Part shown: positions 27,024-36,319 of the stretch, one piece after another
Position numbering within the stretch: the stretch's first letter is position 1
How the letters are laid out: every line of letters starts with the position of its first letter
Notes under the pieces: model-generated
What the model was told of the DNA's origin: nothing
The model's input: the letters and a program-made list of their open reading frames with translations, nothing else
The model's database searches: none
Made by a program: the position numbers and the translations under genes
From: Arthrobacter sp. EpRS71
Lineage (GTDB): Bacteria > Actinomycetota > Actinomycetes > Actinomycetales > Micrococcaceae
Direction of reading: 5' to 3'
DNA length: 64,000 nt
NCBI RefSeq assembly: GCF_001512285.1
Contig: NZ_LNUV01000006.1
Coordinates: forward strand, 129,941-193,940

Positions 27024-28355
27024 TTAGTGGAACTGGCCCTCTTCGGTCGATCCGACCAGTGCGAGGGTGGATGCGTTCGGGTTGAGCGCGGTTGCGATGT
27101 CGTCGAAGTAGCCGGTGCCGACTTCGCGCTGGTGCTTGGTGGCGGTGTAGCCGCGGGACTCGGAGGCGAATTCCTTCTCCTGGAGCTCGACGTACGCGCT
27201 CATGCCTTCACGGGCGTAGCCGTGGGCGAGGTCGAACATCGAGTAGTTCAGGGCGTGGAAGCCGGCCAGGGTGATGAACTGGAACGTGAAGCCCATGGCA
27301 CCGAGTTCGCGCTGGAACTTCGCGATGGTGGTGTCATCCAAGTGCTTGCGCCAGTTGAAGGACGGGGAGCAGTTGTAGGAGAGCATCTGGTCCGGGAACT
27401 CGGCCTTGACCGATTCGGCGAACTTGCGGGCCAACTCCAGGTCCGGGGTGCCGGTCTCCATCCAGATGAGGTCGGAGTACGGTGCGTAGGCCTTGGCGCG
27501 GGCGATGCAGGGTTCGATGCCGTTGCGGACCTTGTAGAAGCCCTCTGCGGTGCGAACCGGCTGTCCTCCTTCGCGGAGGATGAATTCCTGGTCGCGCTCG
27601 TCAACGTCGGAGGTGATCAGGGTTGCTGCTTCGGCGTCGGTGCGGGCGATGACCACCGTCGGGGTGTCGGCGACGTCGGCTGCCAGGCGGGCTGCGTTCA
27701 GGGTCCGGATGTGCTGCTGGGTGGGGATGAGGACCTTGCCGCCCAAGTGGCCGCACTTCTTTTCGGAAGCGAGCTGGTCTTCCCAGTGCACGCCCGAGGC
27801 ACCTGCGGTGATCATGGATTTCATGAGCTCGTAAGCGTTCAGCGGGCCACCGAAACCGGCTTCGGCGTCGGCGACGATCGGGACCAGCCAGTCTTCAACG
27901 GTCTTGACGCCCTCGGCATACTCGATCTGGTCTGCGCGGAGCAGGGCGTTGTTGATGCGGCGGACAACCTGGGGTACCGAGTTGGCCGGGTACAGGGACT
28001 GGTCCGGGTAGGTCTGGCCCGAAAGGTTGGCATCAGCTGCCACCTGCCAGCCGGAAAGGTAGATGGCGCGGAGGCCGGCCTTGACCTGCTGAACGGCCTG
28101 GTTGCCGGTCAGTGCTCCGAGGGCGTTGGTGTAGCCGCCGGTGGGAGCTTCCTCGGTGAGCTGCTTCCAGAGTTTCTCCGAGCCGCGGCGGGCCAGGGTG
28201 TGCTCTTCGGAGACGCGACCGCGGAGACGGATGACGTCTGTGGCCGAGTAATCACGGGTGACGCCTTCCCACCGCGGGTTGGCGGACCATTCAAGTTCCA
28301 GCGCTGCGGCCTGCTGCTCTGCGGACTGCTCTGCGGGTTCAAATGAAGCGGTCAT
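27024..28355 (-). CDS. aceA: Isocitrate lyase
   Basis: The 443-aa protein splits isocitrate into glyoxylate and succinate. It has the catalytic loop [15 protein letters not shown] near residue 208, [25 protein letters not shown] near 165, the [17 protein letters not shown] segment, and [17 protein letters not shown] near 341. These are the standard class I enzyme residues including the active Cys. It faces the RamB gene across about 140 bp and is expected to be induced on acetate. Confidence 0.98.
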   Translation of the reverse strand: MTASFEPAEQSAEQQAAALELEWSANPRWEGVTRDYSATDVIRLRGRVSEEHTLARRGSEKLWKQLTEEAPTGGYTNALGALTGNQAVQQVKAGLRAIYLSGWQVAADANLSGQTYPDQSLYPANSVPQVVRRINNALLRADQIEYAEGVKTVEDWLVPIVADAEAGFGGPLNAYELMKSMITAGASGVHWEDQLASEKKCGHLGGKVLIPTQQHIRTLNAARLAADVADTPTVVIARTDAEAATLITSDVDERDQEFILREGGQPVRTAEGFYKVRNGIEPCIARAKAYAPYSDLIWMETGTPDLELARKFAESVKAEFPDQMLSYNCSPSFNWRKHLDDTTIAKFQRELGAMGFTFQFITLAGFHALNYSMFDLAHGYAREGMSAYVELQEKEFASESRGYTATKHQREVGTGYFDDIATALNPNASTLALVGSTEEGQFH

Positions 28356-28497
28356 CTTGATCTCCTATGTAATGCCCGGGCCGGCCTCCGCTGCGCCTTT
28401 GCTGCATCGGCCGGCTAACCGGGTTCTGTATTTCTTTTCGTAAGACCTACTTTTCTGCACTTCCAATGGACTTACTAGAGGAAAACAGTGGAAAGAA
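28356..28497. promoter_or_regulatory. aceA-ramB divergent control region
   Basis: The 142-bp region holds the promoters of isocitrate lyase and its probable regulator. A direct repeat TGCACTTC occurs at 28456-28463 and again at 28499-28506 (43 nt apart, about four helix turns), the second copy reaching into the first codons of ramB. It is unlike the corynebacterial RamB consensus as I remember it, so the link to RamB is only a guess. Confidence 0.35.
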
Positions 28498-30012
28498 ATG
28501 CACTTCTTCGCGTATTCTCAAGAAATGTCTCCTGTGAGCTGGAATCGTGAAGTAGCGTCGCCGTCGTTGTCCCCTGCGTCCCCCGAACTGGACGTCATCA
28601 GCCTTGGCCGCCGGGTGCGCCATCTGCGCAAGCAGGCTGGACTGACGCTGGACGACTTGAGTGCCGCCGTCGGGACCGCACCAAGCCAGCTGAGCCTGAT
28701 CGAAAACGGCAAGCGCGAACCCAAGTTGGGGCTGCTGCAGCAGCTCGCCGCGTCCCTCAACGTGAGCATCGATCAGCTGCTGGGGGCCGAGCCGCCGAGC
28801 CGCAGGGCGGCCCTGGAAATCGAGTTGGAACGGTACCAGCGCGGGCCGCTGTATGAGTCCCTGAACCTGCCGAAAATCCGCATCAGCTCGCGGCTTCCAC
28901 TCGATGTTCTGGAGTCGCAGGTGGGGCTGCTTCAGGAGCTCGAACGCAAACTTAACGAGCAGGTGGCGACGCCGGAAGAAGCCCGCCGCGCGAACGGCGA
29001 GTTGCGTGCCATGATGCGCGAGCGCGGTAACTATTTCCCCGAGTATGAAGCCGAGGCGCAGAAGGTCCTCAAAGGGGTTGGCTACACCGCTGGTCCGCTC
29101 AGCCAGCACGTCATTGCGGACATTGCCGAGAACCTCGGGTTTTCCTTGCATCACGTGGGCGATCTGCCGCACTCCACACGGTCCGTGACCGATTTGAAGA
29201 ACCGCAGAATTTATCTGACGCAGAACCAGCGGCAGGATCACGATCCCCGGTCTGTTTTGCTGCAGGCACTGGGACACTATGTCCTGGGGCATGAAACTCC
29301 CCGGAACTACGGAGATTTCCTGGCCCAGCGCGTGGCCACCAACTACTTTGCCGCGGCGCTGTTGCTACCGGAGCAGGCCACAGTGGAGTTCCTGCAGAAG
29401 GCAAAGGCCGCCAAGGAGATTGCCGTGGAGGACATCCGCGACGCCTTCGCTGTGTCTTACGAAACCGCTGCGCACCGTTTCACCAACCTGGCCACCAAGC
29501 ACCTGGGCATCACCACCCACTTCCAGAAGACCCACCAGTCCGGCATCATCTACAAGGCCTACGAGAACGATGGCGTGGCCTTCCCGCAGGACCACACGGG
29601 GGCCATTGAGGGGCAGCCGTCGTGCAAGGCATGGACATCGCGGGCCGTGTTCGATGTGCCGGACAAATTCAGTGCCTACAGCCAGTACACGGACACGCCG
29701 TCGGGCACGTACTGGTGCACGGCCCGTACTGAGCGCTCGGCTGCCGGTGAATTCTCGCTGAGCATCGGCGTGCCCTACCAGCATGTGAAATGGTTCCGAG
29801 GCCGCGAGACCACCGCGCGTGCCACATCAAACTGTCCGGATCCCACCTGCTGCAAGCGCCCCCCGGCATCTTTGGCGAACGAGTGGGCCGGCAACGCCTG
29901 GCCCTCCGCCCGCGCGCACTCACACCTGCTGGCCGCTATGCCTCCCGGCGCGTTCCCCGGCGTGGACGAGACCGAGGTGTACAGCTTCCTGGCGGCCCAC
30001 TCCGAGCGCTGA
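28498..30012 (+). CDS. ramB: RamB-type regulator of acetate metabolism (XRE + IrrE-like domains)
   Basis: The 504-aa protein has an HTH near residues 34-90 (SLGRRVRHLRKQAGLTLDDL), a middle ImmA/IrrE-like domain, and a C-terminal domain with cysteines (CPDPTCCKRPP) of the short-chain fatty acyl regulator family. In Corynebacterium and Mycobacterium RamB controls isocitrate lyase and acetate genes, and here it diverges from aceA. The metalloprotease motif HELGH is replaced by QALGH at residues 256-260, so it is not expected to cut peptides. ATG 28525 is an alternative start; 28498 has GGAAAG in front. Confidence 0.9.
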   Translation: MHFFAYSQEMSPVSWNREVASPSLSPASPELDVISLGRRVRHLRKQAGLTLDDLSAAVGTAPSQLSLIENGKREPKLGLLQQLAASLNVSIDQLLGAEPPSRRAALEIELERYQRGPLYESLNLPKIRISSRLPLDVLESQVGLLQELERKLNEQVATPEEARRANGELRAMMRERGNYFPEYEAEAQKVLKGVGYTAGPLSQHVIADIAENLGFSLHHVGDLPHSTRSVTDLKNRRIYLTQNQRQDHDPRSVLLQALGHYVLGHETPRNYGDFLAQRVATNYFAAALLLPEQATVEFLQKAKAAKEIAVEDIRDAFAVSYETAAHRFTNLATKHLGITTHFQKTHQSGIIYKAYENDGVAFPQDHTGAIEGQPSCKAWTSRAVFDVPDKFSAYSQYTDTPSGTYWCTARTERSAAGEFSLSIGVPYQHVKWFRGRETTARATSNCPDPTCCKRPPASLANEWAGNAWPSARAHSHLLAAMPPGAFPGVDETEVYSFLAAHSER

Positions 30013-30026
30013 CCCCCTGGATTGGA

Positions 30027-30185
30027 CGCTCTCTCACGTCCCGCGTGCTTGGGGTCGGCGCTCTCTCACGTCCCGCGTGGTTGGGGCCGGCGCTCTATCA
30101 CGTCCCGCGTGGTTGGGGCCGGCGCTCTCTGGATAGAAGCCGCCGTCGTTGGGGCGGGCGCTCTCTGGATAGCCGCCGCCGTCGA
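30027..30185. repeat. Tandem array A of the 32-nt CTCTCTCAC repeat
   Basis: Three units of 32 nt begin at 30027, 30059 and 30091, each opening CGCTCTCTCACGTCCCGCGT (one has CTCTATC). A variant unit of 36 nt at 30123 and a partial one at 30159 open CGCTCTCTGGATAG. Within a unit, CACG and CGTG can pair around TCCCG. The array lies between the convergent ramB and methyltransferase genes. Confidence 0.9.
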
Positions 30186-30226
30186 GCCGTGACGCCCAGT
30201 AAGGGGAACGCCAGCACGTCGGTGCG

Positions 30227-31027
30227 TCACATGACGGTGAGCCGCAGTGGACTCCTACCCCTTAGGCAGAAATACGCCATCCCGAGTACGCCTCTGTAGC
30301 CCTCTTCATATGCAGCGCGCTGTTCCTCATATCGCTGACGGACGTGCTCTGCAGCGGGATGTTCGGCATCATGTGCTTCCAGCCAACGGGTAAACCTTTC
30401 GCGATACCCGGCCTCGAAAACGTCCCACTCCTGAATGCTTGCCTGGTCGTGATCTACCACCTCGAAACCGGCGGCGCGGATCTGCTCGCGCAACGCATCC
30501 TCCGTTAGGTACTCGTCATCACGTCCAGCCAGAGGGGCGGTGGCAGCAGGATGAGGTGTTGTTGACCAGATTGCCTCGCCGTAGACGAGTCGGCCGCCCG
30601 GACGCACCAGTGCTCGAAGGGCGCGCAGGGCTGCGGCGTAGTCGAGCGGCTGCGCCTCCTCTACTGGCGGCCCCCAGATTTGGCTCGCGCCGATGCAGAT
30701 GACAGCGTCCGCGGCGACATCCTCGGCTTCCAGCCCCGGCATCGAATCAAACGTCGCTCTGTCGAGCAGCCCACGAGTCAATGCTTGTTGCCTCGCTCGG
30801 TCGATGGACACTGAAGCACAGTCCACTCCGCGTCCCCGTGCCTGCGGGGCCGACGTCAATACCCTAAGCAGTAGTTCACCCCATCCGCACCCCATGTCCA
30901 GAACCTCAGCCGGGGCAGGGTCGGACAGGAACGCCACAAGGTGCGCAGCGCGTTCTTCGGAGAGCGGGGTAAGCCAGGTAAGAGACTCGTAGAGGGGCGG
31001 CAGTTCAAGCGAGGTACTGTCGGTCAC
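30227..31027 (-). CDS. Class I SAM-dependent methyltransferase
   Basis: The 266-aa protein has motif I VLDMGCGWGELLLRVL near residue 40, the acidic GVDCASVSIDRARQQA near 67, DAVICIGASQIWG near 109 and ALVRPGGRLVYGEAIW near 142. It transfers a methyl group from S-adenosylmethionine to an unknown small molecule; the Methyltransf_25/11-like form suggests a metabolite and not DNA or RNA. It stands alone, ending against repeat array A. Confidence 0.85.
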   Translation of the reverse strand: MTDSTSLELPPLYESLTWLTPLSEERAAHLVAFLSDPAPAEVLDMGCGWGELLLRVLTSAPQARGRGVDCASVSIDRARQQALTRGLLDRATFDSMPGLEAEDVAADAVICIGASQIWGPPVEEAQPLDYAAALRALRALVRPGGRLVYGEAIWSTTPHPAATAPLAGRDDEYLTEDALREQIRAAGFEVVDHDQASIQEWDVFEAGYRERFTRWLEAHDAEHPAAEHVRQRYEEQRAAYEEGYRGVLGMAYFCLRGRSPLRLTVM

Positions 31028-31100
31028 TCAATGATGTTCTCACGATTCACGGAAGCTACTGCTTGTCCGTGAGCCTGCGAAGTTCTGCCTGAACGTACCC

Positions 31101-31724
31101 TCAGGGATGAGCGAGGATCAGGCGGCCCACCAGCACGGCCGCAGCCTCAACAACCTCGTCGGCCTCGCGCTTGGATGCGCTGAGGGCCACTTCCTGTCCG
31201 GCCACCGTGATGATGTCCGTGATCACGGCTACGGTGAGGCGGCCCAGGGTGTCGTCACTGGCACCGAGGAGCACGGAGTTCTGCCGGACCCACTCGCGTC
31301 CGCGTTCGCGCCGGAGAACCTCGAAGCCCGGGGGAGTGTCGCCCTCAATGAACACACGCTCCAGGCCCCGGTGTTTCCAGGTGTAGTCGAAGTAGCTGCG
31401 GCTGCCTACGTTGAACAGGGCGAGGGGATGGTCCTCGCCGGCTTTCCTCGCTTTGGCCACAGCGGCTGCCACCAGGCGCTCGTGCTCATTTTGGTAGTCG
31501 TTCCACAGTGCGAGGAAGAGCTCGGTCTTGCCCCCGAAGTGGTGGTAGAGACTGCCCACGCTGGACCCGGAGCGGGCCACGATGTCCGAGATGCTTGCGT
31601 CGGTGAACCCATGATCCACGAACACTTCGGTGGCCGCATCCAGCAGATTGCGTTGGGTGGCAGCGGTGCGGGTCCACTGCCAGGAGCCCGCGTTGCTGGC
31701 TACTTCGGATGTCTTGCGGACCAT
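31101..31724 (-). CDS. TetR-family transcriptional regulator
   Basis: The 207-aa protein has a TetR HTH at residues 20-70 (LLDAATEVFVDHGFTDASIS followed by ARSGSSVGSLYHHFGGKTELF). The ligand domain is not assignable. It diverges from the cytochrome b gene across about 300 bp, which makes that gene its probable target. Unusual: about 18 residues precede the HTH. Confidence 0.9.
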   Translation of the reverse strand: MVRKTSEVASNAGSWQWTRTAATQRNLLDAATEVFVDHGFTDASISDIVARSGSSVGSLYHHFGGKTELFLALWNDYQNEHERLVAAAVAKARKAGEDHPLALFNVGSRSYFDYTWKHRGLERVFIEGDTPPGFEVLRRERGREWVRQNSVLLGASDDTLGRLTVAVITDIITVAGQEVALSASKREADEVVEAAAVLVGRLILAHP

Positions 31725-32027
31725 GCTGTGTGCTCCTCTCGCAGGCAGGACGTAGACCGGAGTGTCGAACAGCCATTTTTTGGAATCCTACCGTCCAAAT
31801 AATCCACATAGCCAGCATCAAGCCTTGACTGGCCCGTGAAACACAGGAAATAATTCTGGAAGTCTGTTCTAGAAATACGTATTGCGGCATGTATCCGAAT
31901 GCTGCGATTTTTGACGCGAGACGCCCCGAAACCCGGGTGCCGTTTTCACCGTCGGGCTGCAACTGGTTGAATCGCTATATAGCGCCAACTGGTCGCAGCC
32001 AAACAAGCCAGAGAGGAACGCGGCCTG
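31725..32027. promoter_or_regulatory. Divergent region with two candidate operators ahead of the cytochrome gene
   Basis: The 303-bp region contains no gene. It has a dyad TTTGGA-N9-TCCAAA at 31779-31799 close to the TetR gene, and a perfect 12-bp palindrome CGCTATATAGCG at 31973-31984, flanked by two copies of CAACTGGT (31960 and 31986), 44 bp before the cytochrome start. The ribosome site GAGAGGAACG is at 32011-32020. Either dyad could bind the TetR protein. Confidence 0.45.
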
Positions 32028-32960
32028 ATGTCCGTTTCAAGCAAGTCGTCCGGGATCACGTCGAACAGGTGGTTCAAACCCGTCGTCGTCACCGCAGGAG
32101 CCTTGGTGGTGGCACTGATCCTGGTGCTCGTTGCGCAGTGGCTCCGGACCCTTCACCCCGTGCAGCAGTTCCTCACCGACTACCCGGGGCACTCGGCAAT
32201 TCCTGAAGGCACACCCATCGGCTTCCCGGCATGGCTGGGCTGGCAGCACTTCCTTAATATGTTCTTCATTGTCCTGATCATCCGTTCGGGCTGGCAGGTG
32301 CGCACCACCACCCGCCCGGCAGCCAACTGGACCCGGAACAACAAGGGCCTCATTAAGACCAAGAACCCGCCAACCAAGATCAGCCTGGATCTCTGGTTTC
32401 ACCTGACGCTGGATGCGCTCTGGGTCCTCAACGGCATCATCTTCATTGTGCTCCTCTTCGCCACCGGCCAATGGCTGCGGATCGTCCCCACCAACTGGGA
32501 CGTTTTCCCGAACGCCGTCTCGGCAGGACTTCAATACGCCTCGCTGAACTGGCCCGTTGAAAACGGCTGGAACAACTACAACAGCCTTCAGCTTCTGACC
32601 TACTTCATCACGGTCTTCATCGCGGCCCCGCTGGCCATCATCACGGGCATCCGGATGTCCGGGGCGTGGCCCAAGAAGGCCGCGATCAACAAGTTCTACC
32701 CCATCGAGCTGGCCCGCAAGATCCACTTCCCGGTGATGATCTACTTCGTAGCCTTCGTGATCGTCCACGTCACCCTGGTGCTGGCTACGGGGGCACTAAG
32801 GAACCTCAACCACATGTACGCCGCCAATGACGACAACACCAGCTGGTGGGGCTTCGGGATCTTCGCGGCATCCATCGTCTTCACGGCGGCGGCCTGGTTC
32901 CTGGCCCGCCCGCTGTTCCTGCGGCCCATTGCTTCGCTGATGGGCAAGGTCTCGCGCTAA
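32028..32960 (+). CDS. Cytochrome b/b6-domain membrane protein
   Basis: The 310-aa protein has about five predicted membrane helices (residues 22-43, 73-88, 125-147, 180-203, 235-260 and a last one at 275-295). Histidines placed in them could hold haem: QHFLNMFF, WFHLTLDALW, RKIHFPVMIYFVAFVIVHV. This is the layout of di-haem cytochrome b561/formate-dehydrogenase gamma-like electron carriers. The partner oxidoreductase is not in the window. A TetR gene diverges upstream. Confidence 0.82.
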   Translation: MSVSSKSSGITSNRWFKPVVVTAGALVVALILVLVAQWLRTLHPVQQFLTDYPGHSAIPEGTPIGFPAWLGWQHFLNMFFIVLIIRSGWQVRTTTRPAANWTRNNKGLIKTKNPPTKISLDLWFHLTLDALWVLNGIIFIVLLFATGQWLRIVPTNWDVFPNAVSAGLQYASLNWPVENGWNNYNSLQLLTYFITVFIAAPLAIITGIRMSGAWPKKAAINKFYPIELARKIHFPVMIYFVAFVIVHVTLVLATGALRNLNHMYAANDDNTSWWGFGIFAASIVFTAAAWFLARPLFLRPIASLMGKVSR

Positions 32961-32993
32961 CCAAACGCAAAGAAACCCTCACTCAAAGACAAA

Positions 32994-33025
32994 CAGCCGC
33001 CTCGGAAGTGATTCCGGGGCGGCTG
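32994..33025. terminator. Hairpin terminator between the cytochrome and kinase genes
   Basis: Arms 32994-33007 and 33012-33025 form a 14-bp stem (one G-T pair) with the tetraloop GTGA, followed by CTTCT. The two flanking genes converge here. Confidence 0.8.
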
Positions 33026-33047
33026 CTTCTGCCTGTATCGACAGAAG

Positions 33048-33884
33048 CTAGGACAGAGCCCCACCTTGCCACAGGGCGTCAAAGGGAGCGCCGGAGGACA
33101 CCCGGTTCTTGATTCCGGCCGTCACGAAAGCCTTCGCGGTGCGCGCGGCTTCCAGCGGAGTGGCACCCTTGGCCAGTTCGGCGGTCACCGCGGCAGCAAG
33201 CGAGCATCCGGCACCGGACACAGCCACTTCGCCAACCTTCGGCGCGCGCAGGACTTCCAGGGTCTCACCGTCGTAGTAGACGTCGACGGCGTCCGGGCCT
33301 TCCAGCCTGACCCCGCCTTTGGCGAGGACTGCTGCGCCGCTGATCTGGTGGATGCGGATGGCTGCAGCTTTGAGCGACTCTTCGTCGGTGATGGTGAGTC
33401 CGGACAGCGACTCGGCTTCGAAGTGGTTCGGCGTGACGAAGGTGGCTAGAGGCAGGATCTGCGCCTTCAACGCCTGGTCGGTGTCCAGGGCGTGGCCCGG
33501 CTCTTGGCCTTTGCAGATCAGGACCGGGTCCAGCACCACATTGGCGAACGAAGCATCAGTCAGCGCTTTCTCCACGGTGCTGATGGTTGCCGGGCTTCCG
33601 AGCATGCCGATCTTCACCGTGTCCAATACCGAAGGTGCGCCGGAGGCGGCACCATAGGCCGCCGTCGTCGCTTCCAGTTGGTCCGCGATGACCTGCTGGT
33701 CCACCGGCACAAAGCGGTGGTTCCAGTTGTCCTTCGGGTTGAAAGACACGATGCACGTGAGGTTCGCGATGCCGAACACTCCGAGTTCCTGGAAGGTTTT
33801 GAGGTCTGCCTGCGCGCCGGCGCCACCGGTCGCTTCGGAGCCGGCGATGGTCAGGGCAATGGCAGGGGCAACGGCAGAAGTCAT
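33048..33884 (-). CDS. Hydroxymethylpyrimidine/pyridoxal kinase (ThiD/PdxK family)
   Basis: The 278-aa ribokinase-fold protein begins AIALTIAGSEATGGAGAQADLKTFQELGVFG, the ThiD hallmark, with GGVRLEGPDAVDVYYDG and a terminal anion-hole motif VSGAGCSLAAAVTAEL carrying the GxGC form of the ThiD branch. The N-W-N-H-R-F-V-P-V-D segment near residue 52 resembles the bacillary PdxK type, which phosphorylates pyridoxine as well as HMP. No other thiamine genes are nearby, so a vitamin B6 salvage role is as likely as thiamine synthesis. Confidence 0.88.
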   Translation of the reverse strand: MTSAVAPAIALTIAGSEATGGAGAQADLKTFQELGVFGIANLTCIVSFNPKDNWNHRFVPVDQQVIADQLEATTAAYGAASGAPSVLDTVKIGMLGSPATISTVEKALTDASFANVVLDPVLICKGQEPGHALDTDQALKAQILPLATFVTPNHFEAESLSGLTITDEESLKAAAIRIHQISGAAVLAKGGVRLEGPDAVDVYYDGETLEVLRAPKVGEVAVSGAGCSLAAAVTAELAKGATPLEAARTAKAFVTAGIKNRVSSGAPFDALWQGGALS

Positions 33885-33927
33885 GACACCATTTTGGCAG
33901 TTGCTCCGGTTCGACTCCTAAACGAGG

Positions 33928-34914
33928 CTAGCCGTGCAACGTCCGGTAGGCGGCCTCGGCGGCCGGATGCAGCGGGATACCCGCGGTGTTGATGAGGGTT
34001 TCCGGACTCAGGAACTGGACGCCGGTGCTCGACGTCGGAACCAGGTGCTGAGCCTGCTCCACCAGCAACTCCACTGTCCGCCGAACAACATGATCGGCCA
34101 GGTCCCTGCGGCACAGGAGCAGGTTTGCAACGCCCACTGTCCACACGGCGGGAGCGTTACCGTAGCTGTTGGCGGGGATCAGCACGCGGTCGTAAAAGAA
34201 CCCCGACTCCGCGCGCGTTGCCGGGATGAGCTCGGAAATATCCAGGAGCCGAAGGCCAATGTCCTTCGCTGCGGCCGCGATGGGAGCGGTGGGCACCCCT
34301 CCCGATTGGATCATCACGTCAATCGAACCGTCCTGCAGTGAAGCCAGCGCCTGGTTCAAGCCGAGGTTCACTTGCTTCACGGTGCGGGGCGGTTCGGAAA
34401 GTCCCGCAGCTGTGATGATCCGTCCAGCGGTCAAAGTGGTCCCCGAGCCCACTTCACCCACTCCCGCGATCTTCCCGGCGAGGTCTGCGAGGGTCCGTAT
34501 CCCGCTGTCCTCCCGCACGATGCAGTGGACATAGTTCTGGTACACCTTGCCCAGTGCCACAAGGTCTTCGGGTTGCGCTGGCGTCCCGGCGGGCGCTGCG
34601 GCCTGCGCTGCGGCATCGGCCAGCGCGACGGCGAGGGTCGCCTCGCCGGACACAACCCGCTGGATGTTCTCAAGGCTCCCACCAGTGGTCAGCGCGGCGG
34701 CGTTTGCGGCCACACCTTCCCGCTGCAGCAAGTCCGCGAGAAGGGTGGCGAACTCCAGGTAAAAGCCACCGGATTCACCACCGGCAACAGTGAGCTCCTT
34801 CGGCTGTTCTTCCGGCGTGCAGGCTGTGGTCGACGCGAGCAGGTTGCCGCCAATGCCCAGTGCGAAGCCTGTCTTGATGGCGATTCGCCGGGAGATCTTG
34901 GGTGCCTTAGACAT
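33928..34914 (-). CDS. TAXI-family TRAP solute-binding lipoprotein
   Basis: The 328-aa protein starts at ATG 34914, 8 nt inside the end of the kinase gene. It has a twin-arginine-like signal (KISRRIAIKTGFALGIGGNL) and a lipobox STTAC. The mature protein matches the TAXI (NMT1-like) family: VAGGESGGFYLEFATLLADLL, TGGSLENIQRVVSGEATLAVALADAA and GEVGSGTTLTAGRII. TAXI proteins bind carboxylates such as glutamate. There is no DctQM permease gene nearby. It is cotranscribed with a two-component system, so it may act as a sensor subunit. Confidence 0.88.
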   Translation of the reverse strand: MSKAPKISRRIAIKTGFALGIGGNLLASTTACTPEEQPKELTVAGGESGGFYLEFATLLADLLQREGVAANAAALTTGGSLENIQRVVSGEATLAVALADAAAQAAAPAGTPAQPEDLVALGKVYQNYVHCIVREDSGIRTLADLAGKIAGVGEVGSGTTLTAGRIITAAGLSEPPRTVKQVNLGLNQALASLQDGSIDVMIQSGGVPTAPIAAAAKDIGLRLLDISELIPATRAESGFFYDRVLIPANSYGNAPAVWTVGVANLLLCRRDLADHVVRRTVELLVEQAQHLVPTSSTGVQFLSPETLINTAGIPLHPAAEAAYRTLHG

Positions 34915-36319
34915 GAGAACCATCCCCAGGCCCCGCAAATTCGAGTCGGGCTACCAACCCGTGTGGCTCACGCGTTTGTAGGATCAGTCGCCCACCGTTC
35001 GCCTGTGCCAGTCGCTCCACGATGGTCATGCCCAAGCCGTTGCCGGGAATCTTGTTGTGCTGCGGCGCCCGCCAGAACCTGGTGGTGGACTCAGCGAGCT
35101 GTTCGGCTGGAAGGCCGGGACCGTCGTCGGAAATTACGACGGCGGTGCCTCCGCTCGTCTGTTGGGTCGCCACCGTGATGCGGGAGCCGGGTGCGTACTT
35201 GATGGCGTTGGTGAGGAGCTCGCCCACCATGTGCGCGAGTTCGTCGGGGTCGCACACGATGTGGCCTTCGGATGCAGGGCCCTCCAACGTCAGCTCTGAT
35301 CCGGCACGGTGAGCGGCCGGCGTCGCCCTTTCCACTTCGCCCTGCAGGACCGGGTAGGGATCGATGACGGCCAGACGCTTGTGCTCGGTGTGCTCCACAC
35401 GGGATGACCCTTCGAAGGCGCGGTGTTCCGCCGCAGCCAGCTTCAGCACGCCGTCGAGCATTTCCTCCACCCGCTCAAGTTCCGCAACGACGCCCGCTGC
35501 CGCCTCCTTCTCCGGGTCTGAGCGCAAAGCCAGCTGCAGCAAATCGATGCGCAAACGCAGTGCGCCAACAGGGTTTCGGAGCTGATGCGAGGTATCGGCG
35601 ATGAGCCGGCGCTGGGACTCCATGCTCTCCGTCACGGTGCCGGCCATGGCCGTGAAGGAGCGGCTGAGTTCGCGCAGTTCCGGCGGGCCAGCTTCCGGGA
35701 GCTGGCTGGTTTTGCCCGTGGTTTCCAACTCGTGGACAGCCTTGCTCAGTCTGTGGACAGGGCGCAGGACCCAGCCGGTGATGCGGGATGCCGCCAGCAG
35801 GAGCAGTGCACCCAACGCCAAAGCGGCAAGTACGACGACGAGCCACCGCTCCCGTAACTTCTGCCGGGCAGCATCGAGGTCCACTTCAAGGACCACCTCG
35901 CCGAGCACCTGGCTGGCGGTGCCGAAGGACCGGGAGATGATGTCCGTGCCAGATCCGAAGGCGCGGATGGGGTTGAGGGTAGTGTCGCTGAGGTTGAGGC
36001 TCGCCCGATTGAGTGCGTCCCTGGCCTCGGGCCGGTCTGCAGTGAGACCGCCGGAGCCCAGTGTCTTTTCTTGGAGCCGGATCAGGATTCCCTCACCGTA
36101 CAGTTCGGAATATCGATCCATTTCGCGCTGCAGTTGGGTGGTGTCGTTGTCCTCCGCGGCATCGCTGGCCAGTTGGGCAAAACGGTTCAGGGCTGCGACG
36201 CGGTTGATTTGGAGTTCCTGGGTGAGTTCCCGGCTGGCCGACGTCAGGATCACGCTGGACACCGTTACCACGATGATCACCACCAGCAGGCTCAGGATGC
36301 CGAGGACGCGGACTTTCAC
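34907..36319 (-). CDS. TctE/QseC-type sensor histidine kinase
   Basis: The 470-aa protein has a membrane segment at 5-27, an extracytoplasmic domain of about 130 residues, a second segment near 160-182, a HAMP linker, and a HisKA domain with phospho-acceptor His in RRLIADTSHQLRNPVGALRL. The HATPase domain has GELLTNAIKYAPG, ISDDGPGLP and GNGLGMTIVERLAQANGG. Its GTG or ATG start overlaps the regulator stop by 4 nt, and the binding-protein gene overlaps its own stop, so the three genes form one unit. Confidence 0.93.
   Translation of the reverse strand: MKVRVLGILSLLVVIIVVTVSSVILTSASRELTQELQINRVAALNRFAQLASDAAEDNDTTQLQREMDRYSELYGEGILIRLQEKTLGSGGLTADRPEARDALNRASLNLSDTTLNPIRAFGSGTDIISRSFGTASQVLGEVVLEVDLDAARQKLRERWLVVVLAALALGALLLLAASRITGWVLRPVHRLSKAVHELETTGKTSQLPEAGPPELRELSRSFTAMAGTVTESMESQRRLIADTSHQLRNPVGALRLRIDLLQLALRSDPEKEAAAGVVAELERVEEMLDGVLKLAAAEHRAFEGSSRVEHTEHKRLAVIDPYPVLQGEVERATPAAHRAGSELTLEGPASEGHIVCDPDELAHMVGELLTNAIKYAPGSRITVATQQTSGGTAVVISDDGPGLPAEQLAESTTRFWRAPQHNKIPGNGLGMTIVERLAQANGGRLILQTREPHGLVARLEFAGPGDGSHV

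Noticed and set aside
28456..28506. RamB operators of the corynebacterial type
   Set aside because: No AAAGTTTGCAAA-like sequence was seen in the aceA-ramB region; only an unrelated TGCACTTC direct repeat is present.
30027..30185. A CRISPR array, because of regular 32-nt repeats
   Set aside because: The units are directly adjacent and nearly identical over their whole length, so there are no unique spacers, and no cas genes are near.
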